From NCBI GenBank assembly GCA_007131745.1, contig SLPX01000008.1, forward strand, positions 1-41,020: a stretch of 41,020 bases of DNA, in the 5' to 3' direction. Both the position numbers and the translations under genes were made by a program. The number at the start of each line of letters is the position of its first letter. Within the stretch, counting starts at the first letter, position 1. The notes beneath the pieces were generated by a model. The model saw nothing but the letters and a program-made list of their open reading frames with translations, was not told the DNA's origin and searched no databases. Shown here piece after piece: positions 9,413 through 16,714 of this stretch. The DNA is from Myxococcales bacterium. Lineage in GTDB: Bacteria > Myxococcota > Polyangia > HGW-17 > SLPX01.

Positions 9413-10354
9413 ATGAAATACCTTGACCTGCGAAAAAACAACCTGTTCAGGTTCGTTGCCTCGGTGGGCGGACTTGCCCTCGCAGTATCCTGGATGATCG
9501 TACTTTCCAAACACGAATCCTTCCGGGAAAGAGAGGCTTTTGCATCACAAAGGGGAAAACGAAAACTCAAGAAGGCGCGCACGATCAACCTCCGTCTGCA
9601 TGGAAGCACTCCATCCATGGCATGGTCCCCGGACGGCAGGCGCCTAGCGTTCAACGCGGCCTACGAGTATTTCGGGTTCCAGGACGAAGAAAGGGCCAAC
9701 CGGGGAAGTTTGGGGGTGTTCGTCGCGGATATGAGTGACGGTAGAATAAGCCGCGTGTCCACGACACAAGGTTTTCACCCGCTGTGGCTAACAAACACCA
9801 GGCTGGCTTGGGGGAATTCCCCATACGAGGAAGGAGCCGAGGGGTTGTACACGGCCGAATTGAAGAGAAAGGGTAAACCCAAGATCACCAGGATTGGAAT
9901 GTTCAAGGGCGTCTATCACACTCTTCCCGCGGCCAAAGGCGGCATCCTCATGTATTCCGGGTTTCCGGAATACCAACGTTGGGTCACGGTCGATCCCAAG
10001 ACCGGAAAGACCGTCCCGCTCTCGACATCAGGAAAACAGAGGTCTCAAAGCCAAAGCTGGGAGAAGCCGGCCGGCATGTTTGGGGAACAGTGTTTACAAC
10101 AGGCGGGCAAAATCAGCGTGTACGTGGATCGCAACGATGGGAGAATTTTTCTGACAACCAAAAACGCGACTTTGGAGATGGAACAACAATCCTACATCTT
10201 CCGGAACTACGGATCCCCTGGGAGGTGCTCAGTTCAAGGTCATTGCGGACCGGTTCGCGCGTGCCTTTCACCGAAGGGGCGCTATCTTGCATATTTCAGC
10301 GCGACAGGCACGAGGGGTGAATACATGCTTCACGTCCTGCCCGTTCCGAACTGA
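9413..10354 (+). CDS. Membrane-anchored TolB/WD40-like beta-propeller protein
   Basis: A 313-residue protein. I chose the ATG at 9413 because GAGGAG lies 6 nt upstream and a longer reading would overlap the previous gene by 122 bp. Residues 12-33 form one hydrophobic segment (signal anchor), after the basic KYLDLRKNN. The rest contains WD40-like PD40 blades such as PSMAWSPDGRRLAFNAAYEY and RACLSPKGRYLAYFSA, the pattern of TolB-type propellers. It should face the periplasm. Six to seven short blades are plausible, but I cannot count them reliably. Starting only 10 bp after the lipoprotein gene, it is very likely co-transcribed with it. Its ligand is unknown. Confidence 0.72.
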   Translation: MKYLDLRKNNLFRFVASVGGLALAVSWMIVLSKHESFREREAFASQRGKRKLKKARTINLRLHGSTPSMAWSPDGRRLAFNAAYEYFGFQDEERANRGSLGVFVADMSDGRISRVSTTQGFHPLWLTNTRLAWGNSPYEEGAEGLYTAELKRKGKPKITRIGMFKGVYHTLPAAKGGILMYSGFPEYQRWVTVDPKTGKTVPLSTSGKQRSQSQSWEKPAGMFGEQCLQQAGKISVYVDRNDGRIFLTTKNATLEMEQQSYIFRNYGSPGRCSVQGHCGPVRACLSPKGRYLAYFSATGTRGEYMLHVLPVPN

Positions 10355-10392
10355 GCAGTTTATCTAAAAATAATCCTGGTGGGAGCGTCCTG

Positions 10393-12111
10393 TTGACCCT
10401 TCACAAACAGCAGTTTTCAGAAAAAGAAACGGCTGGGCCTACGCACCGAGCCCACAAAGTGACGGGGTGGTTGATCGGCGGGTTTGCAGCCCTTGCGGCC
10501 TTGTTCTGGTGGACGATGACGGACCGGCTGGACCTGCCTAAACAGATGATCATGCTCATCGGCGCCATGTCGATTGCGCTCTACGCGTGGATAAGCTTGA
10601 AAGACTTCTCTCCATCCGCTCTTGTTCCGGCCCTGATATGGGCGCCGGTTTTGGCATGGCTCGTTGCAAGGGAAGGCATGGGCGCGCGGGTCGAGGGGTG
10701 GGCTGGATGGATCGCTGCAATCGCGTTTGCAGTTGTTGGGGGAAAAGCCGATATTCGTACGCTTTCAAAGTGTCTGACAGCCGCCGGTGGTTGCATTGCC
10801 GTCATCGCGTGGATCCAGGCGTTCGGCCCGCGGTTTCTGAATCATGAACTCGTTGGGTTTTCGGGCAGAAGGGTGGTCTCGACCCTGGGCGGCCCCGGCC
10901 ATCTCGGCTGGTGGACCGCGGCCGTGCTTCCCTGGATCCTGCTCCAAGTGCGTGAAACAGCGGACTCCCTGAGTGAAGAAAAGAGCGTTCGAATTGTCGC
11001 TTCGGCTGGATTGCCGGTGATCGTGTTGACGCTTGTAACGGGCGCTTGGGTGCTTTCTGGAACTCGCACCGCATGGGCCGGTGGGATAGGGGGCGTTGCG
11101 TTGTTTGCATGGAAAGCAAACTCAAAGCGCATGTTTCACATCCTTGCGTTTTCCGGAATCGCAATAGGTGTTTTGAGCGCAATAACCGTGGACGGCTTCT
11201 CGGGAAAATCCCGGCTGGGTTCACGCATACGGGACATGGGTGAAACGAGCGGAACAGCGCGAGGACGCGTCTACCTGTGGAAAGTTCATCTTTCGTCCCT
11301 TGGTGAAATTCCCTTGCTGGGCGGTGGCCCCGAAGCGTTTCAGCGTCTCTGGCCACGCAACCAGGAAAGATACTTGCGAAAAAACCCCGGAGACGAACAT
11401 TTCCGCACCGACCTGAGACATGCTCACGCGGACCCGGTGGAAATATTCTACGACTTCGGCATCTTCGGCCTCATCTTGGGTATTTGGGTTTTAGTTCGTT
11501 TGTTCAAACCACCTGATACAAAACACCTCCAATTAAAAAACGGCCGCTATGCAGCCACCGCGTCCGCGGTTTCACTGCTCGTCTGCGGTCTCGGGGCTCC
11601 TGTCTTGTTCTTCGCTCCCACCCTCCTGCTGGGTGCGATCGCGCTCGGCGTTTCCCTCGGACCGGAATGGGGCTCAAATCGATTGAAAACCGTAAACGAG
11701 GAGAGCTCTGCCGGAAAAGCGGAAGAAAAGAGTTTGTCCGTCAAAAAATTCAGGATGCACAGATCTCTCTGCATGGCGCTCATCGTTCTTGGACTGGTTC
11801 TTGCCTCAACTCGCCTGGCAGTTCGTTTGGTCTCCGAGATCCAGCGGAGCCGCTCAACGATGGCGCGTCAAGAAAACAACACGGAAGAGGCTGCCCGCCT
11901 TGCGAAGAAATCGCTTCAAACGGATCCACGCAACCCCCGAGGCTGGATGGAACTGGGTTTGGCGATGGAAAACATGGGGCGTTTCCGGGAAGCGCTCGAT
12001 GCATGGAAAAGTGCGGTCCGAGATCTTCCTACCGATGAAGTTCAGGATCGCATCGTAAACCTGATCGGCGCGGATTTCAGCGGAGGTCGATCGCTGCCGA
12101 AACAACCCTGA
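10393..12111 (+). CDS. O-antigen ligase-like (WzyC/WaaL-type) membrane protein with TPRs
   Basis: A 572-residue polytopic membrane protein starting at TTG (10393), with GGTGGGAG 7 nt upstream. About ten hydrophobic segments lie between residues 20 and 475. Between them, a large loop has features of the Wzy_C/O-antigen ligase family: RGRVYLWKVH, PLLGGGPEAF, and DLRHAHADPVEIFYDFGIFGL, where conserved Arg and His residues are expected to act on lipid-linked sugar chains. After the last helices, residues about 485-560 contain tetratricopeptide-like repeats (ARQENNTEEAARLAKKSL, GWMELGLAMENMGRFREALDAW). Ligases of this family move polymers from an undecaprenyl carrier to an acceptor; some instead glycosylate proteins or act on other acceptors. 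The acceptor here is unknown. It lies downstream of two envelope genes. Confidence 0.8.
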   Translation: MTLHKQQFSEKETAGPTHRAHKVTGWLIGGFAALAALFWWTMTDRLDLPKQMIMLIGAMSIALYAWISLKDFSPSALVPALIWAPVLAWLVAREGMGARVEGWAGWIAAIAFAVVGGKADIRTLSKCLTAAGGCIAVIAWIQAFGPRFLNHELVGFSGRRVVSTLGGPGHLGWWTAAVLPWILLQVRETADSLSEEKSVRIVASAGLPVIVLTLVTGAWVLSGTRTAWAGGIGGVALFAWKANSKRMFHILAFSGIAIGVLSAITVDGFSGKSRLGSRIRDMGETSGTARGRVYLWKVHLSSLGEIPLLGGGPEAFQRLWPRNQERYLRKNPGDEHFRTDLRHAHADPVEIFYDFGIFGLILGIWVLVRLFKPPDTKHLQLKNGRYAATASAVSLLVCGLGAPVLFFAPTLLLGAIALGVSLGPEWGSNRLKTVNEESSAGKAEEKSLSVKKFRMHRSLCMALIVLGLVLASTRLAVRLVSEIQRSRSTMARQENNTEEAARLAKKSLQTDPRNPRGWMELGLAMENMGRFREALDAWKSAVRDLPTDEVQDRIVNLIGADFSGGRSLPKQP

Positions 12112-12143
12112 AAACCCGGCATGTCTTTCCCTTGCCCTCTTTG

Positions 12144-12152
12144 TGATAAAAT
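12144..12152 (+). promoter_or_regulatory. Candidate extended -10 promoter
   Basis: TGATAAAAT, a TGn extended -10 followed by TAAAAT, lies about 58 bp before the lipoprotein start at 12210. No matching -35 box is evident, as is common for extended -10 promoters. Confidence 0.35.
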
Positions 12153-12209
12153 GTGAAAATCCGGATGACGGTGTCTTATGGAGGAAATGTTGGGAACAGG
12201 TAGTTTTTG

Positions 12210-12785
12210 ATGAGAAACAATTTGTCGGATTTACCCGCCGGATCATGGATATTCGCCGTTTTTTGCGTTTCGGCCTTGACCGGATGCACTCCGGATTTCG
12301 TTGTCAAAACTCACCCGGTGGTTTACTTTTCGGCTTCAAACGGACGCACTGGAAAGCAGATTCACGAACACACAGCTTTAATGATCCAGGGTTCTCGTAA
12401 AGCAGGCCGGATCGCCCTGGATGGAAAACCCCGGTTGACCCCTTTTAGGTGCTCGACCGAACCGATGGCCATCGACATGTCGGGTCACAAACCCAGTGTA
12501 GAGAGAAGGATTCGCAACCTTGCTTATGCAAAAGGAAGTCGTCGCGTTTTCCTTTTGGACAAAGACGGCGATTTGATTGCAAGAGGCCGCATGTGCATTT
12601 TTCCTACATTTGAAACGGAGGACCAGGAAATTCTCCGCGGTTACGATGTGAGCATTCCTGTCGCCCAGATATTGAAGAGGCCTAAAGGAAGAGGCGGCTT
12701 GGTGTTTCAATCCTATCGGCCTCTGGGAAACACTGATTCTTCATTGAAGCATATTGCATGGGTTTTGTCCCTGGACGTGGAATAG
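12210..12785 (+). CDS. Small lipoprotein of unknown function
   Basis: A 191-residue protein with a signal peptide and lipobox ALTGC (Cys26), so it is probably membrane-anchored in the periplasm or at the outer membrane. I recognise no domain. The mature part is mixed alpha/beta, with several Arg/Lys-rich stretches (KAGRIALDGKPR, RRVFLLDKDGD), one further cysteine pair (CS, CI) and a hydrophobic C-terminus ending VLSLDVE. I took the ATG at 12210; a TTG codon lies one codon upstream. The start overlaps a tiny upstream frame (12187-12210). The neighbours are an O-antigen-ligase-like gene upstream and a CAP-domain lipoprotein downstream. Confidence 0.65.
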   Translation: MRNNLSDLPAGSWIFAVFCVSALTGCTPDFVVKTHPVVYFSASNGRTGKQIHEHTALMIQGSRKAGRIALDGKPRLTPFRCSTEPMAIDMSGHKPSVERRIRNLAYAKGSRRVFLLDKDGDLIARGRMCIFPTFETEDQEILRGYDVSIPVAQILKRPKGRGGLVFQSYRPLGNTDSSLKHIAWVLSLDVE

Positions 12786-12821
12786 ATTGAATGAATTCAA
12801 TGTTTGCAAAGAGGAGTTTTC

Positions 12822-13403
12822 ATGGCGAAAACAAAGCGATTTAAGTGGATTGCTGCAGGGTCGGCCGCTTTGGTTGCGGTTTTTCTTGGTTGGGGTTGCG
12901 GCGGAAGAGATCGTGACTCTTCGGTCGACCTGACGGAAGACGAAGAAGATGTTCTTTTTTACACGAACTACGCCAGGACCGACCCGCAAGGTTTTGCAGA
13001 GGAGTTTTTGGCGGATCGATACGCTGACGGAACGGACAACGGAGCATATGAAGACCTTATGTCGCGGGAACCCGTCGGAGCGCTCGAGGTCCATTCCGGG
13101 CTGATGAGGGCTTCCAGAAACCATGCAGAGGACATGGCTGAAGACTGCGGTTTGCAGCACGACAGTTGCGATGGGACAAGTTGGTTTGATCGAATCTGGC
13201 GTTATTACGACGGAGGTTTGATAGCGGAAAACGCGGCTGTTGGTTTCCCAACCGGCCTTTCGGTTGTTATTGCATGGATAATAGACGCAGGTGTTCCCGA
13301 CGTGGGTCATCGCCTGAACATCCTGAATGAATCCTATGAACACATCGGAATCGGCAAACACAATTCATACTGGGTTCAGAATTTTGGAGCAGGCGGCAGC
13401 TGA
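12822..13403 (+). CDS. CAP (SCP/PR1)-domain lipoprotein
   Basis: A 193-residue lipoprotein. The signal peptide ends in LGWGC (Cys26). The mature part is a CAP domain: an opening N-terminal helix LLNYAR-like motif (here VLFYTNYARTDP), SRNHAEDMAED with a His, then ENAAVG and GHRLNILNESYEHIGIG, where the His of GHR is the second ligand-pocket residue. These are the family landmarks. CAP-domain proteins are secreted or anchored; their activity varies and many bind lipids, ions or proteins. I chose the ATG at 12822 because GAGGAG lies 5 nt upstream; an in-frame TTG at 12804 has no such site. It lies between a lipoprotein and an alpha/beta hydrolase on the same strand. The exact role is not known. 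Confidence 0.82.
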   Translation: MAKTKRFKWIAAGSAALVAVFLGWGCGGRDRDSSVDLTEDEEDVLFYTNYARTDPQGFAEEFLADRYADGTDNGAYEDLMSREPVGALEVHSGLMRASRNHAEDMAEDCGLQHDSCDGTSWFDRIWRYYDGGLIAENAAVGFPTGLSVVIAWIIDAGVPDVGHRLNILNESYEHIGIGKHNSYWVQNFGAGGS

Positions 13404-13436
13404 TTTGCAAAACCGCGGCGCAAAGAAACGGTATGA

Positions 13437-14240
13437 ATGCAACCAAGAAAACGGATTGTCTACATGTTTGAATTCATGATTCGCAGATTTTTGTATTACC
13501 CGGACCGCATACCTGAAGACGCGGACCTCCCGCCTCATTGCTCCGACGCGCGGGAAGTTTGGATCGAAACGTCCAACGGAGACAGGGTTCACGCCCTTTA
13601 CTGGCCCGCTCGTACCGGTGACCCGACGATCCTCTTTTTTCACGGGAACGCTCAAACGGTTTACGAATGGTCGTTTATCCGTGAGGATTTTGAATCCATA
13701 CAGGCCGGCTTGTTGCTCATCGACTATCCCGGGTATGGAAAAAGCACGGGCAGTCCTTCGGAAGCCTCCTTGTACTCTGCAGGACTTGCGGCGTGGGAAT
13801 GGCTTGAATCGAAGGGAGTTCTCTCCAAAGACATCATTCTCTTCGGAAAATCCCTGGGAGGAGGCGTGGCGGTCGAGACAGCGCTGAAGAAGTCGCCGGG
13901 AGGATTGATCCTTGAATCCACTTTTCGTTCGATACCCTCTGTTGCAAAAATCTTGCTGCCCATGATTCCCGCCGATGCGTTGTTTAAAAAAGAACGTTAC
14001 GACTCAATTGCGAAAATAGGGGAAATATCCTGTCCCGTGTTGGTCATCCACGGTTCCCGTGACGGTCTAATACCGGTGGAAGAAGGCGAAGCACTTTACC
14101 AGGCGGCTAATCCACCGAAAGAGATATACATAGTCCCGTCGGCTGATCACAACAATGTTTCCCTTGTCGGCGGAAAAGAATACGGTCGCCGGATCAACGC
14201 ATGGATTGAAAAGATTTCGGAAATAGAGGAAGCAGGTTGA
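13437..14240 (+). CDS. Alpha/beta hydrolase (BEM46/ABHD13-like)
   Basis: A 267-residue single-domain alpha/beta hydrolase. The oxyanion loop is FFHGNAQ (67-73). The nucleophile elbow is GKSLGGG with Ser139. Acid Asp209 lies in HGSRDGLIP and His238 in ADHNN, completing the triad. The early HGNAQ pattern and the length are typical of the BEM46/ABHD13 branch (YtxM/YfhR-like). A stretch near the start (MFEFMIRRFLYYPD) is only moderately hydrophobic and may act as a membrane-association segment. Substrates of these enzymes are usually esters or thioesters, but no specific substrate can be read here. No strong ribosome site precedes the ATG at 13437; an in-frame ATG at 13464 is an alternative. The stop overlaps the start of the next gene. 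Confidence 0.82.
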   Translation: MQPRKRIVYMFEFMIRRFLYYPDRIPEDADLPPHCSDAREVWIETSNGDRVHALYWPARTGDPTILFFHGNAQTVYEWSFIREDFESIQAGLLLIDYPGYGKSTGSPSEASLYSAGLAAWEWLESKGVLSKDIILFGKSLGGGVAVETALKKSPGGLILESTFRSIPSVAKILLPMIPADALFKKERYDSIAKIGEISCPVLVIHGSRDGLIPVEEGEALYQAANPPKEIYIVPSADHNNVSLVGGKEYGRRINAWIEKISEIEEAG

Positions 14241-15589
14241 AAAGAATTTGCTCGATTCAGATCGGTTTTCTGGCGCTCATCCAAGCTTTTTTTTTCGCGT
14301 CCGTCGGCTTTTCAAAACCTGCCGCTCCGAAGGGCAAAAGGATCCACGACAGAATGCTTTCATCCGCCCGCCAGCGGAGTCGCTCGGACGCGTGCGTCCT
14401 CTCCGACGGAACTCTTCTTCTGGCGTCTGAATGGATGAAAGGCGAAAACCTCCGCCGCGTGAGTCTTCATCGTTGCGTTGTGACTCGGAAGGGCTTTCGT
14501 TGCAGTGGGCCGGTGGACATTCCGCTCACCCAATTTGCTTTCGGACAAAGTCATCCACAGCTTGTATGTCGGGGACTCTCCGTGCCGATCAAAGCTGGAA
14601 AGTCAACACGGGATTCCGGCCGAAAACCCTCGCCGGGCCCGGTGTCCGATGTCCCGGCCCGAACGCCTCTGCTCTATATCCGCCATGGACACTTTGCCCG
14701 GGGACTCACCAGGCTAAATGTGTATGGAGTTTTTTTTGGCGACTCCGCTCCGGGGGAGCAGAGCGCCGGCTTGAAGGAGGCCTCGAAAAAAAGCGGAAAA
14801 GCGGAAACCCGTGATGTGAAAAAGATCCTGAAGGATTCAGGCTCCATCAGGGTAAGAAAAGTCGCGCAGGTAGAGTTGCCGTCCATGTTCGACGGCAAGG
14901 ACATGGTCGCCACCGCGACACGCACAAACGCTGGAAAAATCCGACTCACTGTTCATGAGAAAGTAAGTGGTAAAAACCCTCATCTCTGGCTGCTGGAAAG
15001 TAAAGACGGCTGGTTTTTTCCCAGGGCGCATTCCCTTTTTCCCGGAGAGGACGGGGTCACGGCCCGGCTCGATAAAAACACGCTACTCGCTGTATACCGC
15101 CGGAGGCCGTCTCCGCAAAGCCCCCATGAAACATATGCTCGGATCGCTTCCCAACCGGGTGGTCCGTGGTCTCCACCGCTTCGCATAAGCACTGACTTGT
15201 TGCACATGGGTCCGCCGAGCATGGAAAGGAGGCCGGACGGTTCCGGCTTCCTGATCGTCGCTTCCGCTCGTCATCGCACGGTCGGCTCCAATTCACTCAT
15301 TGCTGTTGAATTGGAGACGGGAGCCGAAAGAGCGGATGACGGGGACGCCGAATCAGGCAGGTCCCGGGAGGGTTCCCGGACGCTCCGGGTAGTATCGAGG
15401 AGAATACTCCTCAAATATACAAAGGAACGTCGGCTTTACGCGGGAACAGCTCAAACTTGTGATGTCACCCCTAAGGACGGTGTTTTGGTGCTCTATGCCC
15501 AGGAGTTGAAAGAACTCATGTTTGAACTGCGAGGATTGCTGATTCCGAGAAAACGAAAAGCTCTCACATCAGGATCCGCCGACAGGTGA
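14237..15589 (+). CDS. Secreted protein of unknown function (possible propeller)
   Basis: A 450-residue protein that begins with TTG at 14237. The start overlaps the hydrolase stop (TTGA), with GAGG about 7 nt upstream, so translation is probably coupled. Residues 1-26 are a signal peptide (Phe-rich core, then GFSKPAAPKG). The mature part is basic, rich in Arg/Lys/Gly, and holds recurring segments with bladed character, such as SDACVLSDGTLLLASE, KDGWFFPRAHSLFPGEDGVTARL and PPSMERRPDGSGFLIVASARHR. They recall sialidase-type or other beta-propeller blades, but I cannot prove this. A low-complexity acidic/Arg stretch lies near residues 355-375. No function assigned. The 3' end overlaps the convergent gene by 21 bp. 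Confidence 0.55.
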   Translation: MKRICSIQIGFLALIQAFFFASVGFSKPAAPKGKRIHDRMLSSARQRSRSDACVLSDGTLLLASEWMKGENLRRVSLHRCVVTRKGFRCSGPVDIPLTQFAFGQSHPQLVCRGLSVPIKAGKSTRDSGRKPSPGPVSDVPARTPLLYIRHGHFARGLTRLNVYGVFFGDSAPGEQSAGLKEASKKSGKAETRDVKKILKDSGSIRVRKVAQVELPSMFDGKDMVATATRTNAGKIRLTVHEKVSGKNPHLWLLESKDGWFFPRAHSLFPGEDGVTARLDKNTLLAVYRRRPSPQSPHETYARIASQPGGPWSPPLRISTDLLHMGPPSMERRPDGSGFLIVASARHRTVGSNSLIAVELETGAERADDGDAESGRSREGSRTLRVVSRRILLKYTKERRLYAGTAQTCDVTPKDGVLVLYAQELKELMFELRGLLIPRKRKALTSGSADR

Positions 15590-16714
15590 ATCACGGACCA
15601 GCTTTATTACTTCGTCAAGGTGCTTTATCGCGGTTGCCAGTTTTCCGGCTTCAAGAGAAGAGTGAGCGTTTTGCAAACCCATGCTGAGTTCCTTGAGTTC
15701 GGGCCACGCGGCCAAACTTTCAGGGCTGCCCGCGACCGCCATGAGTTTCTTCAGCACAGGACCGTGTTCTTCCGCTGCACGTGTAGAGCGATTGTCAAAA
15801 TCTTGCAGGTTTCCGGATTTCTCCAATTCGCCGAGTTCGTAAACCATTTTTTCCAGGGTGGACAGGTCCGGCAGGCGAAGTGTGGCCGCAAAAGCCTCTT
15901 CACCTGAACTCCTCCCATCCCGATCCAACGGTCGTCCCAAGTATATCCTTATCGAACGAGCAAATGCTACGAGAGCGTCCCTGAACTCGGGGTGCTCATT
16001 GAATTGGCGGGAAACATACGCCAACCTCTCCGAACAGCTTTTGAACAACTCTTCCATCTTCTGCAGTGATGAGCACGCCTTAGGACTCCAGCCCGGTTTC
16101 ACGTCGTTTCGCAAATCACCTCCCGTTCTGAGGATCCATTTCCTTTCGAGTTCCGATAGGCTGTTTTTTACATTCCAGAGCCGTTTGATCCCGCGCGTTC
16201 CATACTTCAATTCATCTTTTTTCAATGCCAGTTCCGACGCCCATATTTCCAGCTCTGCAACGTGTTCCATCAAGACATTTATATCTTCCCTTCCACGCGA
16301 TCTTTTAAGCAACTCGAATACTCGGTCCAACTCGTGAACCAAGAATGAACAAATCATGGGAGCGTCCATCTCAGCGGGCGGATCATCGTCGGGATGGGGT
16401 GTTTCAGCGGGTGGGCCTTCGCCCAGCGTCATTGCGACTTCCAATGACGTTTCTTCCACCCCTTGCTGTCCGGGTGGAGAAACACGTCGCGTTCCCGGCA
16501 CGGTATTGCGCGACACGATATCATCTCGCAAAAACAACATCCAAACGCCGACTGCCAAAAAGCCCAAGCCCATCAAAGCGGCTGCAAACGCTCCGATACC
16601 AATGCCTTGAAAACCCAGCCTCAAAGTTATCGCAACTCCGGTGCCGACAGCCAACCCTCCTAGAACCATGAAAACCCAATAAAGGTTTTTTCCGTGTTCA
16701 GATTTAGATTTCAT
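15569..16714 (-). CDS. Two-helix membrane protein coupled to the DNA methyltransferase
   Basis: A 381-residue protein with two N-terminal transmembrane segments (about residues 12-33 and 39-62), a short Pro/Asp/Glu-rich linker (70-110), and a cytosolic or periplasmic C-terminal region (115-381) that is almost all helix with heptad-like patterns (ELEIWASELALKKDELK, LSTLEKMVYELGELEKSG). I chose ATG 16714 because it overlaps the stop of the upstream methyltransferase (ATGA), with GGTGAA just before; the longer frame would start inside that gene. The overlap implies joint translation, which suggests but does not prove a joint function. No enzymatic motif was recognised. It may be an effector or a coincidental neighbour. 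Confidence 0.6.
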   Translation of the reverse strand: MKSKSEHGKNLYWVFMVLGGLAVGTGVAITLRLGFQGIGIGAFAAALMGLGFLAVGVWMLFLRDDIVSRNTVPGTRRVSPPGQQGVEETSLEVAMTLGEGPPAETPHPDDDPPAEMDAPMICSFLVHELDRVFELLKRSRGREDINVLMEHVAELEIWASELALKKDELKYGTRGIKRLWNVKNSLSELERKWILRTGGDLRNDVKPGWSPKACSSLQKMEELFKSCSERLAYVSRQFNEHPEFRDALVAFARSIRIYLGRPLDRDGRSSGEEAFAATLRLPDLSTLEKMVYELGELEKSGNLQDFDNRSTRAAEEHGPVLKKLMAVAGSPESLAAWPELKELSMGLQNAHSSLEAGKLATAIKHLDEVIKLVRDSPVGGS

